Positions 17,251 through 26,095 of a stretch of DNA of 64,000 nucleotides are shown piece after piece. Where the stretch lies: contig NZ_SDPW01000001.1 in the NCBI RefSeq assembly GCF_004135645.1, positions 1,240,001-1,304,000 on the forward strand, in the 5' to 3' direction. Each line of letters opens with the position of its first letter. Position 1 is the stretch's first letter. The position numbers were made by a program, and so were the translations under genes. The stretch comes from Senegalimassilia faecalis (lineage in GTDB: Bacteria; Actinomycetota; Coriobacteriia; Coriobacteriales; Eggerthellaceae). The notes beneath the pieces are model-generated. The model saw nothing but the letters and a program-made list of their open reading frames with translations, searched no databases and had not been told where the DNA came from.

Positions 17251-19662
17251 ATGCAAGACATGCCATGCATGAACCGTCGCACGTTCGTCAAGTCGACTGG
17301 TGCGCTGGGTGCTCTGGCAGCTGTCGGCGGCGCTGCTGCAACGGGCGCAAACCTGTTCAACGCCACTGAACCTGCGCACGCAGAATCCGAGGAGAAGATC
17401 GTCTACACGCATTGCGCCGTGAACTGCGGTTGCTGCTGCGTGTGGAAGTGCCACGTCCAGGACGGGGAAATCAAGTACATCGAGTCCGACAACACGGGCT
17501 CCGGCGATTTCGCCGATCCGCAGATGCGCGCTTGCCTGCGCGGCCGCTCTGCTCGCCGCTGGCTGCAAAGCTCCGAGCGCCTGAACTACCCCATGAAGCG
17601 CGCGGAGGGTGCAAAGCGCGGCGAAGGCAAGTTCGAGCGCATCTCGTGGGACGAGGCTCTCGACACCATCGCAAGCGAGATGAAGCGTATTCGCGAAAAG
17701 TACGGCGACGAGTCCATGTACCTGCAGTACGCCTCTGGCGTGACCATGGGTGTTTGGGGTTCCAGCCCGGTCGGCCGTTTGCTGAACCTTACGGGCGGCT
17801 ACCTTACCTACTATGGTACGTACAGCAACGGTCAGCTGATGCGTTCTTCTTTCTATACGTATGGCGAAGCGGGCGGCTACGGTAGCAACTATCAAACGTT
17901 GCAGGACAACGAGCTTGTGGTCATGTTCGGCTCGAGCCCCGTTGAAACCCGCATGGGCGGCACCGGTCAGGGCAACAACCTGGTGTACGCTCGCGAAAAA
18001 CACAACCTGCGCATCATCAACATCGACCCGCGCCTGAACGACACGGCAGCTGGCGACAACACCGAGTGGATTCCGATTCGCACGGGCACTGACGCCGCGC
18101 TGTGCGCAGCTCTGTCGTATGAGATCATCAACAACGGTTGGGCTGACGAAGAGTTCCTGCACAAGTATTGCGTCGGCTATGACGAGGAGACGCTGCCTGA
18201 GTCTGCAAAGGGCAAGAACGCCTCGTACAAAGACTACATCCTGGGCACTGGCTACGACATGACGCCGAAGACCCCTGCATGGGCTTCGAAGATCACGTTG
18301 GTTCCCGAACAGCGCATCAAGGACCTTGCTCGCGAAATGCACGAGGCGAACCCTGTGTTCATCACCCAGGGTTACGGCTCTCAGCGCCACTCCAACGGCG
18401 AGGCAACGGGCCGTGCCATCATGGTTCTGCCGCAGCTGCTTGGCCAGATCGGCAAGCCGGGCATGAACGACGGCCGCCGCGAAAACAAGATCGGTTTCGC
18501 CATGAGCGGCTTCCCCGCGGGCAAAAACGCGGTGAGCACGCAGATTCCGTTCTTCCTGTGGTACAAGGCCATCGAGGCGCCTGAAACCATGACGAACCTG
18601 AACTCCGGCATCATGAAGGCCGAGAAGTTGAAGAGCGGCATCAAGTTCCTGTTCAACTATGCCGGCAACGCTTTGACCAACCAGCATTCCGACATCAACC
18701 ACTCGCACGACGTGCTGGTTGACGAATCGAAGTGCGAGTTCATCGTGTGCTGCGACGTCTTCATGACCGACTCTTGCAAGTACGCTGACATCATTCTGCC
18801 TGACCTGACCAGCCAAGAGCAGCTGAGCCTGGTTGGCGCGCCGTACAACGACAACCTGAAGGCCATCATCTACGGCCAGCCGGTGTACGAAGAGAAGTTC
18901 GAGCGCCGTGGCATCTACGAGGTGTGCTCGGAACTTGCGAAGCGCCTGGGCGTATACGACGAGTACACCGACGGCGGCAAGACGCGCGAAGACTGGACGA
19001 AGAAGCTCTACGAGGACTTCCGTGCGAAGAACCCGCAAATCCCCACGTGGGAAGAGGGCGTCAAGATGGGCTTCTACAAGGAAGAGCGCGTCGGCGAACT
19101 TATCGCGCACCAAAAGTTCATTGCTGATCCTGAGGCCAATCCGCTGAAGACTCCTTCCGGCAAGATCGAGATTTACTCCGAGGACCTGGCGAAGATCAGG
19201 GACACGTGGGATCTTGAAGAGGGAACCGTTGAGCCGATTCCGTTCTTCGACCCAGGCTTTGAGAGCTACCAGGACCTGAGCGACGAGTACCCGCTGCTGA
19301 TTCAGGGATTCCACTACAAGGCGCACACGCACTCTTCGTACGCGAACAACCAGATCGTGCAAGATGCTGCTCCGCACTTCGCGTGGATGAACCCTGCCGA
19401 TGCCGAATCTCGCGGCATCAAGGACGGTGACACCGTGAAGGTGTTCAACGATCGTGGCGAGATTCGCATCCTTGCGAAGGTCACGCCGCGCGCCATGCCT
19501 GGCCATGTGTTCATTCCGCAGGGCTCTTGGCACAACGCCGACATGTCTGGCGATCGCGTTGACTACGGTGGATGCATCAACACGCTGACCATTGCGAAGC
19601 CGACGCCGCTCGGCAAGTGCAATCCGCAGCACAGCAACGTCGGTCAGGTTGAGAAGGCATAA
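17251..19662 (+). CDS. DMSO-reductase-family molybdopterin oxidoreductase, catalytic subunit
   Basis: The 803-residue protein starts with a Tat signal (NRRTFVKSTGALGALAAVGG) and is exported folded. The [4Fe-4S] ligands are in THCAVNCGCCCVWKCHV (Cys from residue 55) with a fourth in RACLRGRS. The region YGTYSNGQ aligns with the DmsA segment that supplies the Ser ligand to molybdenum. A molydopterin-binding C-terminal domain is visible (HYKAHTHSS to GGCINTLT). The start at 17251 is chosen because GGGGGAGGCA precedes it and it places the Tat signal at the N-terminus. It forms an operon with the B and C subunits. The electron acceptor may be DMSO, TMAO or another S/N-oxide; the sequence does not decide. 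Confidence 0.9.
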   Translation: MQDMPCMNRRTFVKSTGALGALAAVGGAAATGANLFNATEPAHAESEEKIVYTHCAVNCGCCCVWKCHVQDGEIKYIESDNTGSGDFADPQMRACLRGRSARRWLQSSERLNYPMKRAEGAKRGEGKFERISWDEALDTIASEMKRIREKYGDESMYLQYASGVTMGVWGSSPVGRLLNLTGGYLTYYGTYSNGQLMRSSFYTYGEAGGYGSNYQTLQDNELVVMFGSSPVETRMGGTGQGNNLVYAREKHNLRIINIDPRLNDTAAGDNTEWIPIRTGTDAALCAALSYEIINNGWADEEFLHKYCVGYDEETLPESAKGKNASYKDYILGTGYDMTPKTPAWASKITLVPEQRIKDLAREMHEANPVFITQGYGSQRHSNGEATGRAIMVLPQLLGQIGKPGMNDGRRENKIGFAMSGFPAGKNAVSTQIPFFLWYKAIEAPETMTNLNSGIMKAEKLKSGIKFLFNYAGNALTNQHSDINHSHDVLVDESKCEFIVCCDVFMTDSCKYADIILPDLTSQEQLSLVGAPYNDNLKAIIYGQPVYEEKFERRGIYEVCSELAKRLGVYDEYTDGGKTREDWTKKLYEDFRAKNPQIPTWEEGVKMGFYKEERVGELIAHQKFIADPEANPLKTPSGKIEIYSEDLAKIRDTWDLEEGTVEPIPFFDPGFESYQDLSDEYPLLIQGFHYKAHTHSSYANNQIVQDAAPHFAWMNPADAESRGIKDGDTVKVFNDRGEIRILAKVTPRAMPGHVFIPQGSWHNADMSGDRVDYGGCINTLTIAKPTPLGKCNPQHSNVGQVEKA

Positions 19663-19676
19663 GGGGGGTAGCAAGG

Positions 19677-20297
19677 ATGACTCAGAAAGCGTTCTTTTTC
19701 CATGGTCAGCGCTGCACCGGCTGCAAAACCTGCCAGCTGGCTTGCGCCGACTACCATGATTTGAGCAAAGAGTTCTGGTATCGCCGCGTGTATGAAGTGT
19801 GCGACGGCTCTTGGAAGCAGGATTCCGATGGCTGCTGGACGGCGGACACGTTCGCGTACTACACGTCGGTGGCTTGCAACCATTGCGACAATCCGGCGTG
19901 CACGAAAGTGTGCCCGACAACCGCCATGCACAAAGATCCCGAAACGGGCCTGGTCACGGTTGATGCCGACAAGTGCATCGGCTGCGGTTACTGCCACATG
20001 GCTTGCCCGTACAACGCTCCGCGCGTCGATCGCGAAAAGGGCCATAGCGTGAAGTGCGACGGCTGCGCTGAGCGCGTTGCCGAGGGCAAAATGCCCATCT
20101 GCGTCGAGGCGTGCCCGATGCACGCCCTGGAGTTCGGCGATGTCGATGAGATGAAGAAGAAGGGCGAGCAGGCAGATTTCGCGCCGCTGCCCGAGAAAAA
20201 GTACACGTCTCCTAACCTGTACGCGACCGCATCGAAGCACGCCGTGCCGAGCGGAAGCGAAAAAGGTAAGGTTATGAATCCCCTGGAGGTGATGTAG
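19677..20297 (+). CDS. DmsB-like four-cluster ferredoxin subunit
   Basis: This 206-residue electron-transfer subunit has four cysteine groups for [4Fe-4S] clusters: CTGCKTCQLAC, CNHCDNPACTKVCP, CIGCGYCHMACP and CDGCAERV...CVEACP. It would carry electrons from the membrane anchor to the molybdoenzyme on the outer face of the membrane. It has no signal of its own and would be exported with the catalytic subunit. It starts 14 nt after dmsA and ends 1 nt before dmsC. Confidence 0.92.
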   Translation: MTQKAFFFHGQRCTGCKTCQLACADYHDLSKEFWYRRVYEVCDGSWKQDSDGCWTADTFAYYTSVACNHCDNPACTKVCPTTAMHKDPETGLVTVDADKCIGCGYCHMACPYNAPRVDREKGHSVKCDGCAERVAEGKMPICVEACPMHALEFGDVDEMKKKGEQADFAPLPEKKYTSPNLYATASKHAVPSGSEKGKVMNPLEVM

Positions 20298-20298
20298 C

Positions 20299-21156
20299 AT
20301 GATGGCCGAGCTGCCTTTGGCTCTGTTCACCACGCTGGCGCCTGTTGCCGCAGGCGCGTTCATCGCGCTGGCCGTGGCTTTCTTCACCACGAAGTTCTCT
20401 GACGAGCAGCTGAAGAAAATCGACCGCATGACCACCATCCCGGTTGTTGTGCTGATCGCGGGCTTCATCTGCGCGTTCTTCCACCTGGCCAACCCCATGC
20501 ATGCATTCGGCGTGTTCGCCGGCGTGGGTTCAAGCCCGCTGTCAAACGAGCTGGTTGCCGGCTGCGTGTTCGCCGTGCTGGCCATCGTGTACTGGATCGT
20601 GGCGCTTGCCGGCAAGCTGGGCGAGGGTGCTCGCAAGGGCTTCTCCGCCGTGGTCGCCGTGATGGCCGTGGTGTTCGCGTGCTTCACGGGCGCTGCCTAC
20701 ATGATGGGCACCATCGCCTCGTGGAACACCCCCATGGTTCCCGTTGCCATCGTGGGCTTCTGCCTGCTGGGCGGCGTGTCTTTGGGCGTGCTGGTGCTGG
20801 CGCTGGCCGGCGCTCTTGAGGATGCCGTGGCCGGCAGCTTCAAGATGGCGGCCCTGGTTGTGGCCGCACTTGGCCTGGTGCTGGGCATTGCCGGTACGGT
20901 TGCCCAGGTCATGGGCGTCTCCGGCATGAGCAACGCGCTGGTTGACGGCGCCGACCTGGTTGCCGGCGCAACCGCTCCCATGTGGGTGGGCGTCATCTGC
21001 CTGGTGGTTGCCGCCGCCGCTGCGTTCGCCGCGCTGCGCAACACGAAGTCCGCGGCGCTGGCCGCCGTGGCCCCCGTGGTTGCCTTGGTGGGCGTGTTCG
21101 CTTGCCGCATGGCGTTCTACGCGGTGCAGCTGAGCGTTGGCCTGTACGTCGGCTAG
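20299..21156 (+). CDS. DmsC-like membrane anchor subunit
   Basis: The 285-residue protein is hydrophobic throughout, with about eight predicted membrane helices, and matches the DmsC anchor family. It should oxidise menaquinol-type quinones and feed the B subunit. The N-terminus MMAELPLALFTTLAPVAAGAF and the C-terminal CRMAFYAVQLSVGLYVG are typical. It follows the B subunit with a 1-nt gap, implying translational coupling. Confidence 0.88.
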   Translation: MMAELPLALFTTLAPVAAGAFIALAVAFFTTKFSDEQLKKIDRMTTIPVVVLIAGFICAFFHLANPMHAFGVFAGVGSSPLSNELVAGCVFAVLAIVYWIVALAGKLGEGARKGFSAVVAVMAVVFACFTGAAYMMGTIASWNTPMVPVAIVGFCLLGGVSLGVLVLALAGALEDAVAGSFKMAALVVAALGLVLGIAGTVAQVMGVSGMSNALVDGADLVAGATAPMWVGVICLVVAAAAAFAALRNTKSAALAAVAPVVALVGVFACRMAFYAVQLSVGLYVG

Positions 21157-21176
21157 TAGTTTAGCGATTCGATTCG

Positions 21177-21207
21177 GGGCGCGTCCGGCATGCGGGCGCG
21201 CCCTTTG
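21177..21207 (+). terminator. hairpin after dmsC
   Basis: GGGCGCG and CGCGCCC flank a 13-nt loop and are followed by TTTGC. The short T run suggests partial termination before the chaperone gene. Confidence 0.55.
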
Positions 21208-21246
21208 CTATATCATGGTTGTTTGCGAACAACGAGAGGGGATTGC

Positions 21247-21918
21247 ATGGCCAATCTTGATGAAGCGACGCTTGAGGGCGTTGCGTTTCTGGGCAACACG
21301 CTGGGCCCGTTTTTCTTGCAGGACCCGCGCACGGGCTTGGCGGGCGCCGAGTTCGCCGCCGTTGCCGCGCTTGACGCGCAGGCCGCCGGCGCGGAGTGGC
21401 CGTTTGCAGACGAGGCCGAGGCCACGCGCGATTTGGCGATGATGGTGGAAGGCCTTGCCGCAAGCCGCGCAATGAGCGAGGGCGGCGCGTTTTGCGGTGA
21501 CGACGATTTGATGTGGGAATATCGCCGCTTGTTCATCGGCCCCGGCGCGAAGCCCGCACCGCCGTGGGGTTCGGTGTATACCGATCGCGAGTGCGTGGTG
21601 TTCGGCGATACCACGCTTGAGCTGCGCGCATGGATGCGCGAGCACGGCGTGGCGCGCATCGTTGACGAGCGCACGCCCGAGGACCACATCGGCCTGCTGC
21701 TGGCTTTGATGGCGTGGCTGGCGCAGTATCAGCCCGAGAATCTGGAAGAGTTCCTTCGCCTGCACCTGCTGACGTGGGCGGGGCACTTCCTGGACGAGCT
21801 GGCCGAAGCTGCTGAGCACTCGTTTTACGAGGGGCTTGCGCGCCTGACGAAGGCAAGCTTGGACGGCTTGCAAGACGCACTGGGGCTTGAGGTGGAAACG
21901 CCCCGATTCTATCGATAA
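21247..21918 (+). CDS. TorD/DmsD-family redox-enzyme chaperone
   Basis: This 223-residue cytoplasmic protein resembles TorD-family chaperones that bind the Tat signal and protect the apo-molybdoenzyme until cofactor loading. Family features include the EYRRLFIGPGAKPAPPWGSVY loop (shown here shortened to its core RRLFIGPG and PPWGSVY), the ERTPEDHIGLLLALMAWL helix (core PEDHIGLLL) and a Trp-rich C-terminal helix. The start at 21247 has GAGAGGGGATTGC before it. Its place right after dmsABC points to the enzyme encoded upstream as client. Confidence 0.88.
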   Translation: MANLDEATLEGVAFLGNTLGPFFLQDPRTGLAGAEFAAVAALDAQAAGAEWPFADEAEATRDLAMMVEGLAASRAMSEGGAFCGDDDLMWEYRRLFIGPGAKPAPPWGSVYTDRECVVFGDTTLELRAWMREHGVARIVDERTPEDHIGLLLALMAWLAQYQPENLEEFLRLHLLTWAGHFLDELAEAAEHSFYEGLARLTKASLDGLQDALGLEVETPRFYR

Positions 21919-21929
21919 CCATTGCTGTG

Positions 21930-21964
21930 CAGGTTGGTTGGGCGTGTGCCCGGCCAACCTGTTT
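21930..21964 (+). terminator. hairpin after the TorD-like gene
   Basis: CAGGTTGG and CCAACCTG flank a 16-nt loop and are followed by TTTGCG. Moderate strength. Confidence 0.6.
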
Positions 21965-22011
21965 GCGTATGCGGGCGCACCGCCGGGTGCAGCCCGCCGT
22001 GGGGGAAGCTG

Positions 22012-22935
22012 ATGATTTCAGGGTTCGATACCGCATTCGGCGAAGTGACGCTGGTGCTGTTCACCACGCTGGCGCCGTCGGGCGCGGTTGCGCTTGCCAT
22101 TGTGGCGGCGGTGCTGCTGTTCGCGAAGCTGGGCAGCGACGTTCGCGCGCGCATCAACAAGTTCATGTGCATTCCGCTGGTGGTGACCATGGTGGGGCTT
22201 ATCGCGTCGGCTACGCACCTGGGCAATCCCGCCAACGCGCTGTACGTGTTCATGCACGTGGGGTTAAGCCCGCTGTCGAACGAGGTGAGCAGCGCCGTGG
22301 CGTTTCTGGCGTGCTGCGGCCTGTACTGGCTGTATTCGTTTTCGGCGAAGCCCGTGGCTTGGTTGCAGCGGGCGGTGCTTGTTTTGATTATGGTTACGGG
22401 CGCGGTGTTCGTTGCCATGGTGTCCGTTGCGTATTCCGTTGACACCATTCCCACGTGGAACCTGCCGACCGTGCCCGTTTCGCTATGGCTGAATGCGCTG
22501 GTGGGAGGGCCTTTGCTGGCGGCGCTCACCCTGTATGTTGCGCGCTGGGGCGCGCTTGCGGGGCGCTTCGGCCTGGCGTTGATGAGCGTTCCCGTGGTGG
22601 CGCTTTTCGCCAACGTGGCGGTGTACGTGGTGCAGGGGAGCATGATGGCCGGGCTGGGCAACCCGGCGACAACCGCGGTTGAGCTGGTTCCGCATTACTG
22701 GCAGATGCTTGCCGCAGCAACGGTGCTTGCGCTTGCCGGGTGCGTGCTGGCGGCCGCCACGATGCACGTGGTGTCGCGGCGCGCAGGGCAAGTCCAAGCT
22801 GCCGGGGCGCTGCTTGCGTTTTCGAAACGGGTGGCAACCAGGCTGTGCGTTGCGTGCTTGTTGTCGTTCGCCGGCATCTTCATCATGCGTTTCGCGTTCT
22901 ATATGATGCGCCTAACGGTGGGCGTTGCCGTGTAG
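22012..22935 (+). CDS. second DmsC-like membrane anchor
   Basis: The 307-residue protein has about eight membrane helices and the DmsC-family ends (FDTAFGEVTLVLFTTLAPSG and RFAFYMMRLTVGVAV). It is clearly related to the anchor at 20299 but diverged. There is no second A or B subunit beside it, so it may be an alternative quinol-oxidising anchor for the same DmsAB, or serve an enzyme elsewhere. The ATG at 22012 follows GGGGGAAGCTG. A bidirectional terminator closes the island. Confidence 0.83.
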   Translation: MISGFDTAFGEVTLVLFTTLAPSGAVALAIVAAVLLFAKLGSDVRARINKFMCIPLVVTMVGLIASATHLGNPANALYVFMHVGLSPLSNEVSSAVAFLACCGLYWLYSFSAKPVAWLQRAVLVLIMVTGAVFVAMVSVAYSVDTIPTWNLPTVPVSLWLNALVGGPLLAALTLYVARWGALAGRFGLALMSVPVVALFANVAVYVVQGSMMAGLGNPATTAVELVPHYWQMLAAATVLALAGCVLAAATMHVVSRRAGQVQAAGALLAFSKRVATRLCVACLLSFAGIFIMRFAFYMMRLTVGVAV

Positions 22936-23156
22936 GCGGGTTTTCGTCGTGCGTGCGACAGCTTGCCGCGCATGCCGTGCTGGCTATAGCTGTTGTGGGC
23001 GGTTTCGGCGTTTCTGGCGCTTGATTTTGCCTTGCCTCCAACGGTTCTGGATGGTTTTGGGAGCCCTTGCTCGCGCTTTGATTTTAAAATGCCTGGTCGC
23101 AAAGCTTCCGTAGGCGAAAAGCGCGACGCTTCACCGGCAAAGCCGCCCAGAACCGT

Positions 23157-23194
23157 AAAGTGGCTCCAACCAAGAGCGGTTGGAGCCACTTTCG
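23157..23194. terminator. bidirectional intrinsic terminator
   Basis: AAAGTGGCTCCAACC and GGTTGGAGCCACTTT pair perfectly around AAGAGC. The arms end in A or T runs on both strands, so it can stop both the dmsC2 and the exporter transcripts, which converge here. The 220 bp before it also contain a distant 10-bp inverted pair (ACGGTTCTGG at 23041 and CCAGAACCGT at 23147). Confidence 0.93.
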
Positions 23195-23195
23195 T

Positions 23196-25109
23196 TTACT
23201 GTGCTTCGGCGCGGTCGGCCAGGTAGCGTTCCATGCTGAAGTGCGTGATGTCGCTGCGGTTGATCACGCCGACGATGATGCCGTTGTCAAGCACGGGCAC
23301 CTTCTTTAGGTGGTTCTCGCCAAGCACGCGGCACACTTCGGGCAGGTCGGCGTGCACGTTCACGCCGATAATGCCCTTCGCCCCGATGTCGGAGGCTTTC
23401 ATGCTCATAAGGTGCTCGAGCTTGTGCGCGTAGTCCTTGTGGTCGGCGTAGGCGTCCACGGTCTGCACGATCATGACCACGGGGTCCATGATCATCTGGC
23501 CGCGCTTGGACAGGTAGCGCATGATGTCGCCGTCGGAGATGAACCCGGTGGGCTTGCCGGTTGCGTCCACCAGCGGTGCGGCGCTGATGTGGTTGTTCAC
23601 CAGCAGCTGCATGGCCTCAAGCACGGTGGCGTCCTCGGGCAACGTGTACACGTCGCGCTTCATGATCTGCTCGATAAGGCTGCGATGCTTGTTGTCCTCG
23701 TCGGCGGCTGCTTCGTCGCCGGGCTTGTTGCGCACCAGCGCCACGGTCAGCACGAAGCCGATGACGCACAGCGCCGTGGCAACCACGAACGCCATGTGGA
23801 TGCCGAACACGCCGGCGGTTGTGGCGTCGGTGGAGCCGGCCACGGCGTTTTGCACGGCCGTGGACGTCGACACGATGATGGCGGTGCCCAGCGAGCCTGC
23901 CACCTGGCGAAATGTGTTCTGCACCGATGTGCCGTGGTTCACCAGCTTATCGGGCAGGGCGTTCATGCCCCACGTGGAGATGGGCATGTTCACCAGCGAC
24001 AGGCTGAACAGGCGCACGGTGTAGATGGCGGTGAGCGTAACCAGCCCCGTGCCCGGGCCCATGAAGACGAACGCCGACGTGGTCAGCGCCAGGATGCCGG
24101 TGCCGGTGACGGCCAGCACGCGCGGGCCGTGCTTGTCGAACAGGCGGCCGGCAACCGGGCCCATGGCGCCCATGATAATGGCGCCGGGCAGCAGCACCAG
24201 GCCCGATGTGGTGGCCGAAAAGCCCATGTAGGACTGCAGCAGGATGGGCAGCAGGATGCCGCCGGCAAGCAGCGCGCCCTGCACCAGCATGACGATGATG
24301 GTGGCGATGAGGAATTTGCGGTTGGCCAGTACGCGCACCTGGAGCATGGGTTGCTCCATACGCAGCTGACGGCGGAAGAAGAACGCGAGCGCCACGGCGC
24401 CGATGACCACGCCGGCGGCGGAATCGGCGGTCACGCCGTAGCTGCCGATGGCCGAAAGCCCGTACAAAAGCCCGCCGAAGCCGATGGTGGACAGGATGAC
24501 GGAGGGCACGTCAAGCGTGACGTCCTTGTTCGTTTCGCCGCCGCGCTCAAGCACCGCGCCGGCGAAGAAGATGACCACCAGGCACAACGCCGCGATGATC
24601 CAGAACATGACATGCCAGTTCGCCTGGTCGATGATGATGCCGGCAACGGTGGGGCCGGCGGCAGGGGCGAACGCGATGACGATGCCGAACACGCCCATGG
24701 CCGTGCCGCGGCGGTCGACGGGGAACGTCCACATGAGCACGGTCATCACCAGCGGCATAAGGATGCCGGCGCCGGCGGCCTGCACCAAACGGCCGCCCAG
24801 CAGCACGGGGAAGCTTGGGCCCCAGGCGGCAAGCGCGGTGCCGCACGTGAACAAAATCATGGACGTCAAGAACAGCCGGCGCGTGGTGAAGCGGTCGGTC
24901 AGGAAAGCGGTGATGGGTACCATGATGGCGTTGACCAGCGTAAACCCGGTGGTCAACCACTGCGCCGTTGCGGCGTCGACGTTCATTTCGGACATGATGG
25001 ACGGCAGCGCCGGCGACACCACCGTTTGGTTGAGTACCGTGACGAACGTGCCGAACACCAGCACGGCCAGCATGACGATCTGCTTGCGGGTCAAGCCCCA
25101 GTTAGCCAT
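23196..25109 (-). CDS. DHA2-family MFS exporter fused to a CBS-domain pair
   Basis: The 637-residue protein has about fourteen membrane helices over residues 1-480 (N-terminus MANWGLTRKQIVMLAVLVFG, motif LTDRFTTRRLFL) like EmrB/QacA drug:H+ antiporters. Residues about 495-637 hold two CBS domains (MKRDVYTLPEDATVLEAMQL; GFISDGDIMRYLSKRGQ; VPVLDNGIIVGVINRSD). CBS pairs usually bind adenine nucleotides and could gate transport. The start at 25109 is supported by GAGAGGAGCCGCTC. The intrinsic terminator upstream (25233-25278) may regulate it. Substrates are unknown. Confidence 0.88.
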   Translation of the reverse strand: MANWGLTRKQIVMLAVLVFGTFVTVLNQTVVSPALPSIMSEMNVDAATAQWLTTGFTLVNAIMVPITAFLTDRFTTRRLFLTSMILFTCGTALAAWGPSFPVLLGGRLVQAAGAGILMPLVMTVLMWTFPVDRRGTAMGVFGIVIAFAPAAGPTVAGIIIDQANWHVMFWIIAALCLVVIFFAGAVLERGGETNKDVTLDVPSVILSTIGFGGLLYGLSAIGSYGVTADSAAGVVIGAVALAFFFRRQLRMEQPMLQVRVLANRKFLIATIIVMLVQGALLAGGILLPILLQSYMGFSATTSGLVLLPGAIIMGAMGPVAGRLFDKHGPRVLAVTGTGILALTTSAFVFMGPGTGLVTLTAIYTVRLFSLSLVNMPISTWGMNALPDKLVNHGTSVQNTFRQVAGSLGTAIIVSTSTAVQNAVAGSTDATTAGVFGIHMAFVVATALCVIGFVLTVALVRNKPGDEAAADEDNKHRSLIEQIMKRDVYTLPEDATVLEAMQLLVNNHISAAPLVDATGKPTGFISDGDIMRYLSKRGQMIMDPVVMIVQTVDAYADHKDYAHKLEHLMSMKASDIGAKGIIGVNVHADLPEVCRVLGENHLKKVPVLDNGIIVGVINRSDITHFSMERYLADRAEAQ

Positions 25110-25232
25110 GAGCGGCTCCTCTCTGCGCGGCGCGGGTACGGCCGCGCGCTTGCCCGATGAGCGCACAAGCCAAGGGCGGCCCGCGGGCTCGCCAAACGCA
25201 TATGCGCTCTCGGATTCGGATAGGGAAGGCGT

Positions 25233-25278
25233 CGGACAAAAACAACGTCCCCGGTGCTGGCAAGCAAGCCGGGGACGT
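25233..25278 (-). terminator. intrinsic terminator upstream of the MFS-CBS gene (possible attenuator)
   Basis: On the minus strand ACGTCCCCGG and CCGGGGACGT flank a 14-nt loop and are followed by TGTTTTTG. It lies 124 nt before the exporter start. The sequence between it and the gene is GC-rich with no clear promoter, whereas TTGACA (25370-25375, minus strand) lies upstream of it. It may attenuate the exporter, or simply end the degraded Crp gene. Confidence 0.75.
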
Positions 25279-25467
25279 CGAGCAAGACGCCGTTGTGTTG
25301 TTCACGATAGTAACGCGCGCAAAGGATGCCGCCCAGAGGTGCGCGGGTCGAATCACACAATCCTTTCGCTGTCAACAAATCTTTCTCACAATGTGGGGTA
25401 GAAGTGGCTGCGGAACCTGCCCTCTTGCCGGATGCTTGCCGCATTCCTGCCGGTGCGTCAACGGCGC

Positions 25468-25632
25468 CTATTTCTTCACAATGAGGTTTTCCGCTACGTT
25501 TTTGAGCTTCTTGAAATCGGTGATGACCAGCGCGCCGCGCTGGCGCTCCACGCATTCTGCCTTGCGCAGCGCGCTGACACTGTTCGTGATGGAGTTCACG
25601 TGCACGCCAAGCATTTCGGCCAGCTCATCGTG
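25468..25632 (-). pseudogene. C-terminal remnant of a Crp/Fnr-type regulator
   Basis: Only the DNA-binding tail survives: about 53 codons beginning DELAEMLGVHVNSITNSVSA and ending KKLKNVAENLIVKK, which matches the winged helix-turn-helix at the C-terminus of Crp/Fnr proteins. The cyclic-nucleotide-like sensor domain is missing. Upstream codons (to 25689) are non-native readthrough of the adjoining ferredoxin remnant on the other strand. A deletion appears to have joined two divergent genes near 25633-25640. Confidence 0.75.
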
Positions 25633-25640
25633 GAAAACGG

Positions 25641-26081
25641 CACGATGGCGACGTGTTGTACCAGGCCACGGGCGCGTTCCCGCGCACACATCTGGCGTTT
25701 CGCCCCATGCTGTGCAACCACTGCGAAGACCCGGCGTGCGTGAAGCATTGCCCCACCCACGCCATGCACAAGGACGCGGAAACCGGCCTGGTGCTGGTGG
25801 ACCAGGACCGCTGCATCGCGTGCGGGTATTGCACGTGGACCTGCCCCTACGGAGCCCCGTCCATGGACGACGTGCACCACATCATGAGCAAGTGCACGTT
25901 CTGCAAAGACCGCATTTCCGAAGGTCAGAAGCTGTTTTGCGCTGAAGCCTGCCCGGCAAACGCGCGCGTGTTCGGCGACTTGAACGACCCGGAAAGCGAG
26001 CTGAGCAAGCTGCTGCAGCAGAAAAAGGGCGTTCAGTACCTTCCCGAGATGGGTACGAACCCGTCGGTCTATTACGTGTAA
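25641..26081 (+). pseudogene. N-terminally truncated DmsB-like ferredoxin
   Basis: About 145 codons remain of a four-cluster ferredoxin of roughly 190-200 residues. Three cysteine groups are intact: CNHCEDPACVKHCP, CIACGYCTWTCP and CTFCKDRI...CAEACP. The first group (CxxCxxC near the N-terminus) and the start are gone. A GTG at 25653 could restart translation, but no ribosome site supports it. The gene is fused at its 5' edge to the Crp remnant, as if a deletion removed the catalytic-subunit gene that should lie between them. Confidence 0.78.
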
Positions 26082-26095
26082 GGCGGTTGGTGAAC

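Noticed and set aside
17068-19920. A 950-codon minus-strand frame opposite dmsA
   Set aside because: It mirrors the codon structure of dmsA; the plus-strand protein has Tat, Fe-S and molybdopterin motifs, while the antisense product has none.
23310-25160. A 616-codon plus-strand frame opposite the MFS-CBS gene
   Set aside because: It is His/Gly/Asp-rich with no domain; the minus strand has a supported ribosome site and recognised domains.
25343-25362. tRNA T-loop-like sequence GGGTCGAATC
   Set aside because: No acceptor, D or anticodon stems could be found around it; no tRNA was recognised anywhere in the window.
25653-26081. Functional short ferredoxin starting at GTG 25653
   Set aside because: It lacks the first cluster motif and a ribosome site, and its upstream codons still resemble the native protein, so truncation is more likely.
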